Shown here one piece after another: positions 25,733-35,600 of a DNA stretch of 64,000 nt. Origin of the DNA: Paenibacillus daejeonensis DSM 15491 (GTDB taxonomy: Bacteria > Bacillota > Bacilli > Paenibacillales > Paenibacillaceae); contig NZ_KB899659.1 of the NCBI RefSeq assembly GCF_000378385.1, positions 585,418 through 649,417 on the forward strand, read 5' to 3'. Under the pieces are notes generated by a model that was given only the letters and a program-made list of their open reading frames with translations, was not told where the DNA came from and made no database searches. How positions within the stretch are numbered: the first letter of the stretch is position 1; each line of letters begins with the position of its first letter. The position numbers and the translations under genes are program-made.

Positions 25733-26848
25733 TCATTTCAAATGCTCGGGATTCAGACCTTCGAGCTCCGGCGTTACGAATCGGCCATCCTTGCGAATTA
25801 ACACGCCGTCAAAATAAACCTCGCCGCCGCCATATTCCGGACGCTGAATCTGCACCAGATCCCAATGCACGGATGAACGATTTCCGTTATCCGTTTCTTC
25901 ATAAGCCTGGCCGGGTGTAAAATGAAGACTCCCTGCAATCTTCTCATCAAAGAGCGTGTCCTTCATCGGATGCAGGATATAGGGATTGAAGCCGAGCGAA
26001 AATTCGCCTATGTACCTGGCCCCTTCATCGCTGCTGAGAAGCTCGTTGATCCGCTTGGAATCATTGCACGTGGCCTCGACAATCTTGCCTTGGGAGAAGG
26101 TGAAGCTCACTTCCTCGTACGTAAAGCCGCCATAGACACTGGGCGTATTGTAAGTAATCCGCCCTTCCACAGAGTCGCGTACCGGAGCAGTGAACACCTC
26201 GCCATCCGGAATATTGCGGTGCCCGGAGCACTTCTTGGCCCCAATCCCCTGAATCGAGAAGCTGAGGTCCGTTCCTGGCGCTACGATCCGGACTTGATCG
26301 GTAGCGGCCATCAGGTCGCGCAGCGGATCCATAGCCGCATCCATCTTGGCATAATCCAGATTACATACATCAAAGTAAAAATCCTCGAACGCTTCGGTGC
26401 TCTTGCCAGCCAGCTGGGCCATCGAATCATTGGGATAGCGCAATACCACCCATTTCGTATGCTTCACCCGCTGTTCCAAATGGACAGGCTTGCGATAAAG
26501 CTGGTCATACCACTGCATTTTCTCGGGAGGCACATCCGCCAGCTCATTGACATTACCACCGGACCGGATGGCGATGTAGCCCTGCATTCGCTTCATCCGC
26601 TGCAGATCCAGCTCAGCCCACAGCTCGATCTGCTCCCGGCTCGCATGGATGAGCTGCGACCGCAGCACGGAGCGCTCGCTGGTCTCTACGAACGGTCGTC
26701 CGTCACGAGCGGCAACTTGCTCGATCAGGCATTTCAGCAGCTCATGCTCCGATCCACTCATCTCGATGAGCACATTGTCGCCCGGCTGAACCTCGATAGA
26801 ATAGCCTGCCAGATTCTCTGCCAGCCTCACCAATCTGGGATCTCTCAT
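25733..26848 (-). CDS. M29 family metallo-aminopeptidase (AmpS type)
   Basis: A 371-residue cytosolic thermophilic-type aminopeptidase. Expected metal ligands are visible: Glu in NIPDGEVFTAPV, Glu in GEFSLGFNP, His in SLHFTPG and His/Asp in SSVHWDLVQI. The dimeric M29 enzymes use two Co/Zn ions and release N-terminal residues. Stand-alone gene. Confidence 0.9.
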   Translation of the reverse strand: MRDPRLVRLAENLAGYSIEVQPGDNVLIEMSGSEHELLKCLIEQVAARDGRPFVETSERSVLRSQLIHASREQIELWAELDLQRMKRMQGYIAIRSGGNVNELADVPPEKMQWYDQLYRKPVHLEQRVKHTKWVVLRYPNDSMAQLAGKSTEAFEDFYFDVCNLDYAKMDAAMDPLRDLMAATDQVRIVAPGTDLSFSIQGIGAKKCSGHRNIPDGEVFTAPVRDSVEGRITYNTPSVYGGFTYEEVSFTFSQGKIVEATCNDSKRINELLSSDEGARYIGEFSLGFNPYILHPMKDTLFDEKIAGSLHFTPGQAYEETDNGNRSSVHWDLVQIQRPEYGGGEVYFDGVLIRKDGRFVTPELEGLNPEHLK

Positions 26849-26924
26849 GCTCCAGTGCCTCCTTGCTTGGATTGCTTGCGCTTACATCGTATCATGTTTC
26901 TCTATGATTTGCACATCGATCACC

Positions 26925-26962
26925 AAAAACCGCCCTGGACCATTACAGCGTTCCAGGGCGGT
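26925..26962 (-). terminator. Terminator after the GGDEF gene
   Basis: An 11-bp stem ACCGCCCTGGA/TCCAGGGCGGT, then five U on the minus strand. It lies about 30 bp past the stop. Confidence 0.85.
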
Positions 26963-26993
26963 TGCGCGATGCTATATAAGCTCCTATATAAAC

Positions 26994-28955
26994 TTAACCC
27001 ACACTAATACAGTTTCTGCCGTTATGCTTGGCTTCGTACATCGCCATATCGGCCCGGTAGAATAACGATTCGACACTGATCTTCTCATCCTCGAACGTCC
27101 ATTCCGAGACGCCGCAGGAGATCGTTACCTTCGGGTGAGTCTCGGCCGCCACCTGCTCAAGTATCCGCTCTGCGATGCGGCAGGCTTGTGCCGTATTGAC
27201 CTTGGGCAGATATACCGCCAGCTCCTCGCCGCCCCACCGGGCAGCAATATCGCTGTCGCGGATACAGGAACGGATGATGTCACTGACCTGCTTGAGAATC
27301 TTGTCTCCAACCTGATGCCCGTATGTGTCGTTGATCCGCTTGAAGTGGTCAATGTCGACCAGTATGAGCGAGCCGTAAGGATCCTTGCGCTGGCGTTGCT
27401 GGATCTGTTCATTCAGGTAATGCCTTACCCGCAGCCCGGTGAGATTATCCGTGATGACCATATGTCTCACCTCCGCATGCAGAGACGCATTAGTAATCGC
27501 CAGGCCGATATGGGTGGACAGCACTTGCAGCAGCTTGTAGTTGTCGTAGGAGAAATAGTTGGAGCTGCTGTGCGAGACTAGGATGACTCCAACCACTTCC
27601 GTGCCTACGACAATCGGCGCTGCAATGAGTGACCGCGAACCGGTCAGCTCCATGAGACGCGAAGCAACCGGATGCGTCGCATGGTAATCCGATATGATCA
27701 AGGGTTCTTTGGTCTCATAGACGACGCTGGTAAACCCGTAATCCGACGGAAACTTCTCATTGGCGAGCACGGGGTAATTACAAGACATGACGACGAATTG
27801 CTCTGTTTCCTTGTCCTTCTGCAGAAGACAGCAATAGTCGGCATGGAATATGTCGATCAGCTCAGTCGTGGCAAACTGGAATATTTCCTTGGGACGCAAC
27901 GACTGATTAAGACGCTTCGTTAGTTCATTAATAAGCTGCAGTTCGTTAATTAGCAGATTGGACTGCTCGTACAGCTTGGCATTCTCAAAGGCAGTGCCTG
28001 CCGTATCTGCAAGCATCGTGAGCGCCGGGAGCTCGGCAATATCCGAGTATCCCTGTTCCGTTGCCAGCAGCAGTACACCGTAGACAGCTTGCTTGCCGCG
28101 AATCGGTACGGCTACGCAGAACCCTTCGCCTCTGGCCTCCGTGACAGGTTGTCCCTCCATAAAAGCCCGCGCACAGAGATCGTCAGACCCATGTCGGAAT
28201 AACAAAGGCTTCACTCGGGTATCTACATGCACATAGTCCTGAGAGAGGAATAAGTCTACGTGATATTGGGCGTATAGCGTCTCTACCGTCTGAATAATCT
28301 CATGCAGGACCGATGTCACATCAATCTGATCATGCAGCCGCTTGGCTGCTGAGAACAGGGCCTCGCGGCTGCTCATCTCCTTGCGGATTTTCTCCTGATA
28401 AAGGAACAAGTCCTCCATGAAAAAACGGTCGCAGCGATGATAAAAGCAAGCCCGATAATGGAGGGCTGTTGCCTGGAGCGTCTCCGGACTTGGTGCCTGG
28501 GAGCCGCGCTTGCTGACATAGCCGAGCATACCCAGCCGCTCGTTGCCAGATTTGTCGTATATGGAGACGACAGTGATCTGACACGTGTGATTGTCATCTG
28601 TCGGATGGAACACGCCGTCCGTCAGCAGTTGTCTCGGCAAGGCGTCAGCAACAGCAGCCAATAGCAGCGCGAGTACAGCTTCGTTCTCTTCGGCAAGCCC
28701 CTGTTCGAGCTCACCGCTTGCAGCAAGCCGCCGTCCCTCATGGTCCATCAGAACAATTAACGCTCCTCTGTGAGCAGGGAGCGTATTCGTTTCCAGTATC
28801 CATTGGTTGAAGCTATCGATCAGCAGCGGAGCAAGATACGGCACATCGGCTGCAGAGATATGATGGCCTGAGAGCCACTGCTCCAGCTCCTCCATCCTGC
28901 CATGCCGACTACCGAACTGCACGATCGTATCCGCGGGGCGGATTTCGTTAATCAT
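26994..28955 (-). CDS. GAF-domain diguanylate cyclase (GGDEF)
   Basis: 653 residues, no transmembrane segment. An N-terminal unassigned region (1-200), two GAF-like domains (about 205-340 and 350-495) and a C-terminal GGDEF domain (about 500-650) with active-site GGEEL in AARWGGEELAVYLP. Glu at the second variable position is fully compatible with cyclase activity. I see no clear RxxD inhibitory site. ATG 28955 has GGAGGT 8 nt upstream. Probably makes c-di-GMP in response to a cytosolic ligand. Confidence 0.88.
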   Translation of the reverse strand: MINEIRPADTIVQFGSRHGRMEELEQWLSGHHISAADVPYLAPLLIDSFNQWILETNTLPAHRGALIVLMDHEGRRLAASGELEQGLAEENEAVLALLLAAVADALPRQLLTDGVFHPTDDNHTCQITVVSIYDKSGNERLGMLGYVSKRGSQAPSPETLQATALHYRACFYHRCDRFFMEDLFLYQEKIRKEMSSREALFSAAKRLHDQIDVTSVLHEIIQTVETLYAQYHVDLFLSQDYVHVDTRVKPLLFRHGSDDLCARAFMEGQPVTEARGEGFCVAVPIRGKQAVYGVLLLATEQGYSDIAELPALTMLADTAGTAFENAKLYEQSNLLINELQLINELTKRLNQSLRPKEIFQFATTELIDIFHADYCCLLQKDKETEQFVVMSCNYPVLANEKFPSDYGFTSVVYETKEPLIISDYHATHPVASRLMELTGSRSLIAAPIVVGTEVVGVILVSHSSSNYFSYDNYKLLQVLSTHIGLAITNASLHAEVRHMVITDNLTGLRVRHYLNEQIQQRQRKDPYGSLILVDIDHFKRINDTYGHQVGDKILKQVSDIIRSCIRDSDIAARWGGEELAVYLPKVNTAQACRIAERILEQVAAETHPKVTISCGVSEWTFEDEKISVESLFYRADMAMYEAKHNGRNCISVG

Positions 28956-29189
28956 AACGCTGCACCTCCGTCCCTCTATCTTCTCGGCACAATCGCTGCC
29001 GATGATGGTACCGACCAAGCTGGCCGATTGGTCTGCAAACTAGCGAATCTATTCTCATCATACTCGATTTTCGTGAACATTGCACTAGTTTAGCAACCAA
29101 AAACAAGGACTTTCGATTCATTTTTACTAATTCTGAATGAATCATTACCCGTTAATCAAAAAGGAACTCCTTCACTCGTATCTGCCTGC

Positions 29190-29218
29190 TTGACAAAAGT
29201 AGGCGGAATGGATAAAAT
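29190..29218 (+). promoter_or_regulatory. Strong sigma-A promoter of rpsD
   Basis: TTGACA (6/6), a 17-bp spacer and TAAAAT (5/6). It is the best promoter in the window and predicts a leader of about 170 nt before rpsD. Confidence 0.88.
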
Positions 29219-29224
29219 TTATTG

Positions 29225-29394
29225 ATGAATATAGGGAGTACGGTTTTGTGTCACCCTCAGGGAGGTCTCTCGCTGTCAGGCCAGCGGCTGAAGTGCTTGT
29301 CAGGATGCAGTGCTATCACTGGATCATAGAGAACATCCGGCGAAACAATAGACCCATTTTCAAAAATTCCATTTGAAGAAGGAGCTACCACCGC
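29225..29394 (+). promoter_or_regulatory. rpsD leader, probable S4 autoregulatory RNA
   Basis: About 170 nt of untranslated leader, GC-rich and able to form several stems (for example GGCCAGCGGCT... regions), ending in GAAGGAGCTACCACCGC before the ATG. In B. subtilis the S4 protein represses its own mRNA by binding a pseudoknot in an equivalent leader. The position and length fit; I did not verify the pseudoknot. Confidence 0.5.
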
Positions 29395-29994
29395 ATGTCA
29401 CGTTATACTGGACCTAAATTCAAACTAAGCCGTCGTCTCGGCATCGCCCTTGGCGGCAACAGTAAAGAACTGAAACGCCCATTCCCTCCTGGACAGCATG
29501 GCCCAGGCCAACGCAAGAAGCTGAGCGGCTACGGCATTCAGTTGCAAGAGAAGCAAAAACTCCGTCATATGTACGGTTTGAACGAAAAGCAATTCCGCAA
29601 CCTGTTTGACAAAGCAAACAAAATTAAAGGTATTGCCGGTGAGAACTTCATGTTCCTGCTGGAGAGCCGTCTGGACAACCTGGTTTACCGTCTTGGCCTG
29701 TCCAACACTCGTGCAGGTGCACGCCAGCTCGTTGCTCACGGTCACGTGACAGTCAACGGCAAAAAAGTAGACATTCCGTCTTACACTGTATCGATTGGCG
29801 ATGTAATTGGTCTGCGTGAGCGCAGCCGTGGTTTGAAAGCAATTAAAGAAGCGTTGGAAGGCCGTCATCACCTGCCTAACTACGTTGAGTTCAACGACAA
29901 CGCTATGGAAGGCAAGTACATCCGTCTGCCAGAGCGCGCTGAACTGTCGCAAGAAATTGACGAAAAGCAAATCGTCGAATTCTACAGCCGCTAA
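29395..29994 (+). CDS. rpsD: 30S ribosomal protein S4
   Basis: 199 residues with the Bacillota start [20 protein letters not shown] and the S4 RNA-binding domain ([20 protein letters not shown], then [13 protein letters not shown]). No zinc-binding cysteines, so it is the Cys-free form. It is a primary 16S rRNA assembly protein. Monocistronic, as in B. subtilis, between a strong promoter and a strong terminator. Confidence 0.98.
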   Translation: MSRYTGPKFKLSRRLGIALGGNSKELKRPFPPGQHGPGQRKKLSGYGIQLQEKQKLRHMYGLNEKQFRNLFDKANKIKGIAGENFMFLLESRLDNLVYRLGLSNTRAGARQLVAHGHVTVNGKKVDIPSYTVSIGDVIGLRERSRGLKAIKEALEGRHHLPNYVEFNDNAMEGKYIRLPERAELSQEIDEKQIVEFYSR

Positions 29995-30008
29995 TTGCAG
30001 CTGACTGG

Positions 30009-30043
30009 ACCGAGCATGGGATATCCTGTGCTCGGTTTTTTTT
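30009..30043 (+). terminator. rpsD terminator
   Basis: An 8-bp stem ACCGAGCA/TGCTCGGT followed by eight T. Confidence 0.9.
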
Positions 30044-30130
30044 GTTTCTTTTCCTTAGGCGGCTCTAACGGCTACCTGCGCACTTATTTCAGCGAAAATG
30101 AGCTATCAGAGGCTTCGAGAGAGATAAATC

Positions 30131-30166
30131 AACAAAACGGCTGGTCCGCTTGGCGGGCCAGCCGTT
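30131..30166 (-). terminator. yuaF-floT terminator
   Basis: A 13-bp stem (AACGGCTGGTCCG with its complement, one G-U pair) with a 5-nt loop. The minus strand continues TTTTGTTG. Confidence 0.8.
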
Positions 30167-30197
30167 CTCAATGAGTGCGATAAGTTGATGTTAAGGC

Positions 30198-31757
30198 TTA
30201 GGCGCCTTCCTCTTGCTCATCTGTTTCTGCATCTACAACAGAGGTGCGCTCTGCGGGCAGATTTTTCTTGGACTTGGGCTTGCTGGTTTCGCCGCCGTCC
30301 AGCGACGGTACAGCCTTCGAGGTAAAGCCTTTGATGAGCTCTTCCACGTCGATGCCGGAAACATTCTTGAGCATCTCAGGTGCGGTTGCCATCAGCGAGG
30401 TAACATAGTTGCTCACTCTCGCTGCACCTTCGCCGTTGCCAGTGTCAACAACCGTCAGTTTGTCAATGCCTTTGATCGGCTCAGCCACTCGGCCTGCCAG
30501 CTCAGGCAGCATTTTGACAATAATATCGAGGACGGCTGCTTCGCCGAATTTCTCGAACGCCTCGGCCAGTTTTTCTTTGGCTTCCGCCTCCGCCAGACCA
30601 CGAGCCCGAATAACCTCGGCATCCGCATTACCTTTGGCGCGTTCGGCATCAGCCACGGCCAGACCGTCGAGACGTTTCTGCTCAGCGCTTGCCTTCGCTT
30701 CGGTTTCAATCCGGTACTGCACAGCATCAGCTTCGCGCATCCGTCTTGCTTTGTCCGCTTCAGCCGCTTGTTCAACCGCGTAACGGTCGGCGTCCGCTTT
30801 TTTCTTCACTTCAGCATCGTATTGCTTCTCGCGCCGCAGAATTTCCTTGGCTTCGAGATCGATTTCCCGCTCCTTACGAACGAGCTCTACCTTCATCATC
30901 TCTTCGACAACGCTCTGCTTGGCGCGCGCTTCCTGAATAGCATAGGCCTGGTCGGCACCCGCCTTGGCAGTATCCTGCTCTTGTTTAAAGGAAGCGACCT
31001 TCAATTCTTTATCCTTCGTCGCCTCAGCGATATGTGTGTCGCGCAGCAACTCGGCTTTTTGGCCTTCTTCCTCCGCTCTTGCCTTCTGAATCCGCGAATC
31101 GCGGATGGCTTCGGCTTCGGCAATATCGGCGTCGCGCTTAACGATTGCAATCCGCGGCTTACCGAGTGCGTCGAGATAACCATGCTTGTCGCGCAGGTCT
31201 TTGATCGTAAAGGAGACGATCTGCAGACCCATCTTCTTCAGATCCTTCGCTGCGTTGCCCTGTACCTCCTGGGCGAAGCGGTCGCGGTTCCGGTATACCT
31301 CTTCCACCGTCATCGTACCGAGAATCGCCCGCAGGTGACCTTCAAGCACTTCCTGGGCCTCACTCTTCAATTCTTCGGTTGGCTTACCCATGAATTGCTC
31401 GGCCGCGGTTGCCACGTCCTCTGTCGTACCGCCCACCTTAATAATAGCTACGCCATCGGCCATAACCGGAACACCTTGCTCGGTATACACCTCTGGGGTT
31501 GATACATCCAGCTTGTGAGACAGCAGCGACAAGAACTCAGCCTTCTGGAAGACCGGCAGGATAAACGCGCCGCCGCCGCGGACGATCTTGATCCGGCGTC
31601 CCGAGTCATCAACCAGCGTATGCTTGGAACCCAGGAACGAACCCGTGACCACCATTGCCTCATCAGGACTTACGGTTTTAAACCGTGCCCAGAAGGCAAG
31701 CCCCAGTACGACGATGACACCCACGACAATTGCAGGTATTACTAAATAATCTGGCAT
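30198..31757 (-). CDS. floT: Flotillin-like scaffold protein FloT
   Basis: 519 residues. An N-terminal membrane hairpin (YLVIPAIVVGVIVVLGLAFW) is followed by an SPFH/PHB domain (about 30-220) and a long coiled coil rich in EA repeats (about 220-430, such as RGLAEAEAKEKLAEAFEKF). It organises functional membrane microdomains and membrane fluidity. It is the second gene of a two-gene operon with the NfeD-like gene, as with yuaF-floT (yuaG) in B. subtilis. Confidence 0.95.
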   Translation of the reverse strand: MPDYLVIPAIVVGVIVVLGLAFWARFKTVSPDEAMVVTGSFLGSKHTLVDDSGRRIKIVRGGGAFILPVFQKAEFLSLLSHKLDVSTPEVYTEQGVPVMADGVAIIKVGGTTEDVATAAEQFMGKPTEELKSEAQEVLEGHLRAILGTMTVEEVYRNRDRFAQEVQGNAAKDLKKMGLQIVSFTIKDLRDKHGYLDALGKPRIAIVKRDADIAEAEAIRDSRIQKARAEEEGQKAELLRDTHIAEATKDKELKVASFKQEQDTAKAGADQAYAIQEARAKQSVVEEMMKVELVRKEREIDLEAKEILRREKQYDAEVKKKADADRYAVEQAAEADKARRMREADAVQYRIETEAKASAEQKRLDGLAVADAERAKGNADAEVIRARGLAEAEAKEKLAEAFEKFGEAAVLDIIVKMLPELAGRVAEPIKGIDKLTVVDTGNGEGAARVSNYVTSLMATAPEMLKNVSGIDVEELIKGFTSKAVPSLDGGETSKPKSKKNLPAERTSVVDAETDEQEEGA

Positions 31758-31806
31758 TTCATTTCTCCTCTCTGTTTATCTGACTACAATCTTAAGAATG
31801 ACAACG

Positions 31807-32337
31807 CTATAGATCTAGCTTGGATACGTATAGCGTATGGTCACGCACCTCGACCACGACAACCTTGCTGCCGGAAGGAATGGGCTCGCCGTCATGGCTG
31901 GCGGCGATCTGGTTGGTTACGCCTGCCGATCCTACCCGCACCAGCACTTCCCCATACCCCGTGGCCGGGATGGGAACGAGCACCTCAGCGATCTTGCCGG
32001 AGAGCTCCTGAAACGAGAAGCCTGTAGAGTTCTCACTGTTCTGCATCGGCTTCACATAGAGGAAATACACACTGATCCCAATCATCACTGCAGACAGCAG
32101 CGCAATCAACACAATCGCCCACGCGCCGATCGCCGTGTATCGGGTCAGTAGCAATCCCGCGCCGCCAAACGCGGTAATCCCCCCAACCAGAGTCATGGGT
32201 TGCAGCCAGGACATACTCTCCATCGACAAGAAATCCAGTACGCCATCTAGCGCCTCGCTCAATATATCGCCAAAAATGACGCTAATCAAGGCATACAGGA
32301 TACCGCCGGCGAGACAAGCGATAAATAAACCTTCCAT
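31807..32337 (-). CDS. yuaF: NfeD-like membrane protein (YuaF type)
   Basis: 176 residues from ATG 32337 (AGGAGG 7 nt upstream). Three to four N-terminal transmembrane helices are followed by a C-terminal OB-fold NfeD domain (GKIAEVLVPIPATGYGEVLV, then VVVVEVRDHTLYVSKL). YuaF works with flotillin in membrane organisation. A SigW-type promoter lies about 100 bp upstream. Confidence 0.9.
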   Translation of the reverse strand: MEGLFIACLAGGILYALISVIFGDILSEALDGVLDFLSMESMSWLQPMTLVGGITAFGGAGLLLTRYTAIGAWAIVLIALLSAVMIGISVYFLYVKPMQNSENSTGFSFQELSGKIAEVLVPIPATGYGEVLVRVGSAGVTNQIAASHDGEPIPSGSKVVVVEVRDHTLYVSKLDL

Positions 32338-32387
32338 TGCCCTCCCTCCTTTCATTTCGTCCATATTCTGTCATGCTTACAGAGGTT

Positions 32388-32418
32388 GTTCAAAAAGTCC
32401 CGTTTTTCCTTTTTGAAC
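32388..32418. repeat. Perfect 10-bp inverted repeat in the yuaF leader
   Basis: Arms GTTCAAAAAG and CTTTTTGAAC are separated by 11 bp and preceded by AGAGGTT. It falls in the predicted yuaF 5'UTR. It is too short to be a complete mobile element. Confidence 0.6.
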
Positions 32419-32435
32419 TGACACTTACAGGAATA

Positions 32436-32464
32436 CATACGTCAAAATTGTGAACGACGTTTCA
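32436..32464 (-). promoter_or_regulatory. SigW-type ECF promoter for yuaF-floT
   Basis: TGAAAC and CGTATG on the minus strand, separated by 17 bp. This matches the sigma-W consensus TGAAAC-N16/17-CGTA, and yuaF-floT belongs to the B. subtilis SigW regulon. Confidence 0.65.
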
Positions 32465-32635
32465 TTTTTCTGTAGCGACAGGCTTTCCAAAGGCTGACAG
32501 AGGCTGCTTGCGTAGATATACCATAGTTGACAGGCTGCGTCAATGACACTCAGGTCACCAAACCTGGTAAACCCGCGTCTTTCGATCCAATTTTTACTTA
32601 TTTGGCCCCGGATTATGCTCACTTTTGGCGATTTG

Positions 32636-32644
32636 TGCTATACT
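32636..32644 (+). promoter_or_regulatory. Extended -10 promoter for the class A PBP gene
   Basis: TGCTATACT: TGn plus a -10 with 5/6 match, 33 bp upstream of the ATG. No good -35. Confidence 0.5.
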
Positions 32645-32677
32645 AAGACTGTTATATTGGAGGAGGAGTACATAGCT

Positions 32678-35600
32678 ATGACTGAAGAGCAGAAGAGTGC
32701 GCCCCCACGGACTAGCGGCTGGCGCACGTTCGGGCTGGTTACTTTTATTACCGTTAAATGGCTTATCATCTTCGGCCTGATCATCGGTCTGTTTGCGGGA
32801 GGCGCCGTGACCGGGTATGTGGCCTCGTTGGTTTCCGACGAACCGGTGCGGCCACTGGCGGAGATTGAAGAAAAAATAAATGAAAATGACATTACTGGCT
32901 TTGTCTACTTCAATGATGACAGTATGCCGGTGGGTCAGCTGCGGACTGAAGAAGACCGCCGCTTGGTCACGATGGAGGAAATTCCGCCGGTAGTGATTGA
33001 TGCCGTGCTGGCCATTGAGGATAACAACTTTAATGAACACTATGGTGTCGACATCAACGGCCTAGGCCGTGCAGTGAAGCAGAAGCTGCTCAACGAAGAT
33101 ATTCAGACAGGCGGCAGTACGTTGACTCAGCAGCTGGCGAGACGCGTTTTTTTGAGCCTTGACGTAACCGACAGCCGCAAGTTTAAAGAAATCTTCCTTT
33201 CCTTACGTATGGAACGGTATTTGACCAAAACCGAAATCTTAACTGCGTACTTGAACAAGGTGCCGTTCGGTAAAGGGGCTAGTGGCTACAATCTGTTCGG
33301 TATCAAAGCCGCAGCCAAAGGCGTATTTGATATCACTGATTTAAACAAGCTCAATACAGCTCAGGCAGCTTATCTGGCGGGTCTACCGCAGCGGCCGACC
33401 GCTTACTCCGCATTTAATAGCCGGGGCGAGTTTAATGAAGAAGGCTTCGGGTACGCGATGGACCGCCAGCAGCTGGTGCTCCGCCGGATGATGGATACAG
33501 GCCGCATCACGCAAGAGGAATATAATGAAGCGATTGCCTTCGACATCCGCATGACAATGGCGAAGCCCAACAAAAAAGCCTATGCCACGTATCCGTACCT
33601 CATGCTTGAAGCGGAGCGTCAAGCTGCCGAAATCCTGCTCTTGCAAGACGAGCCGACACTGACCAAGGCGGATTTGCAAAAATCAGAGCATGCCGGCCGC
33701 GTCGAGGAGTACCGTCAGAAGCTGCTTCGCGGTGGCTATCATATTTATACAACCATCGACAAACGGATCTATAATATGATGCGCGAGATCGGGAACAACG
33801 CCGACAACTTCGTTGATACGGAGGAGAAAGGCATCCAGCAGGTAGCGGCTATCATGATTGATCATAAAACCGGAGCTATTGTGAGTATGCTGGAGGGTCG
33901 GGATTTTAATCTGGAGCAGATGAACCATGCCACCCAGATGACACGTCAGCCAGGCTCGACGATGAAGACCCTTGGCGCATATCTGCCTGCGCTGGAGAGT
34001 GGTAAGATCCAGCCTGGTGGCGTCGTGGACGATGCACCGATGGTACTGCCCGATGCACAGAAAGGGTTCCATATTCCGATGAACTCCAACAATCGGTTTT
34101 ATGGCTTGGTCACCGCCCGTGAGGCCTTGGACCGGTCGCTTAACCTCCCTGCGCTCAAGCTGTTCCTGGAGGATGTAACGATTCCTGAAGCATGGGATTT
34201 TACCCGCAAGCTGGGCATCACGACTTTGCAGCCGAGCGATGAGCATGCCCAGACGGGTGTAATCGGCGGCCTCAGCGTCGGGGTGACTGTAGAAGAGTTG
34301 ACCAACGCCTACGGTTCCATCCCTAACCAAGGATTGTTCAATGATGCCTACATGATTCGCAAAATTACCGATGCCCATGGCAACCTGGTTTACAAGCACG
34401 AGTTGCAGCCGGAGCGAGTCTTCTCCGAGCAGACGGCGTTCCTGATGACCGATATGCTGCGCACGACTATTGCAAATGGCCGCGGCACAGGACATGATAT
34501 TACATCGCGCTTTAACAAATACGGTACCATTCCGGTCGCCGGCAAGACGGGTTCGACGCAAGGCTACGGCGATGTCTGGTTTGTCGGCTACACGCCGGAC
34601 TTGACGATGGGGGTCTGGTCGGGATACAAGAGCGCTAATCACAAGCTGACGGGCGAGAATCGCAAGAGCGCCCGTCATATCTGGACAGAGATCATGAATC
34701 AGGTGACTGAAGCCAGACCGGAGCTCTTCCCCACGCAGGAGTTCATCCAACCTGATGGTGTGGTCAAAGCAACTGTCTCCAGTGTAAGCGGCAAGGTGCC
34801 TTCCTCCCTGACACGTCAGTTCGGAAGACTCGTCACCGACTGGTTCAACGAGGAATACCTGCCTACCGAGCCGGAAGACGCTCTGGTCAAAATGGCGTTC
34901 ATCACCTACAACGGTGTGAATTACATTGCGCATGACACAACACCTTCGGATTTCATCTTTGAGGAAATTGTCATCAAGCGCAAGAAGCCGCTGGGCGAAC
35001 TGATGAAAGAGATTGCCGATGCGCAGAGCAAGATGCCTGCCAGCAGCCGGCGTCCACTGAGTGCGTATTTGCCTCCTGATTCATCGATGGATGCACCATC
35101 AGAGCTTGACCCGCGGGTAGATGACGGCAGGGCGCCATCACCGCCATCCAGCGTCAGAGCCAATGCGAACGGCTCAGGCAATGTAACCATTACGTTCCAG
35201 CCTAGTCCTGAGCGAGACGTTGTAGGCTACCGGCTGTACCGCAAGACGGGTGGAGGCTCGTTCCAGAAAACTGGCAGCTCTCTGCTTGCCGGCGGCTCCA
35301 ATAGCTTCACCAGCAGCGTTTCGTTCACGAACAACTATGAGTTCTATGTTACTGCTGTCGATGTTGCCGGCAACGAATCGTCGCCTAGCCTGATTGCGGG
35401 TACAAGCGGCAACATCATCCCGCCTCCTGGCACAAGCAGCGGCGGGTCGGGTAATGGCAACAACAATCCCGAACCCGAGACGCCTGCAGTGACGCCGGTG
35501 ACCCCACCGGGATCGGAGACCACGCCTCCACCTGCTGAACAGGAGCCAGGTCTGAGTACCCCGGATGCACCGTCCGGCATCCGGGTGCAGACAACAGATA

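Noticed and set aside
33683-34933. Long minus-strand frame opposite the PBP gene
   Set aside because: Antisense shadow of the transpeptidase region; all catalytic motifs read on the plus strand.
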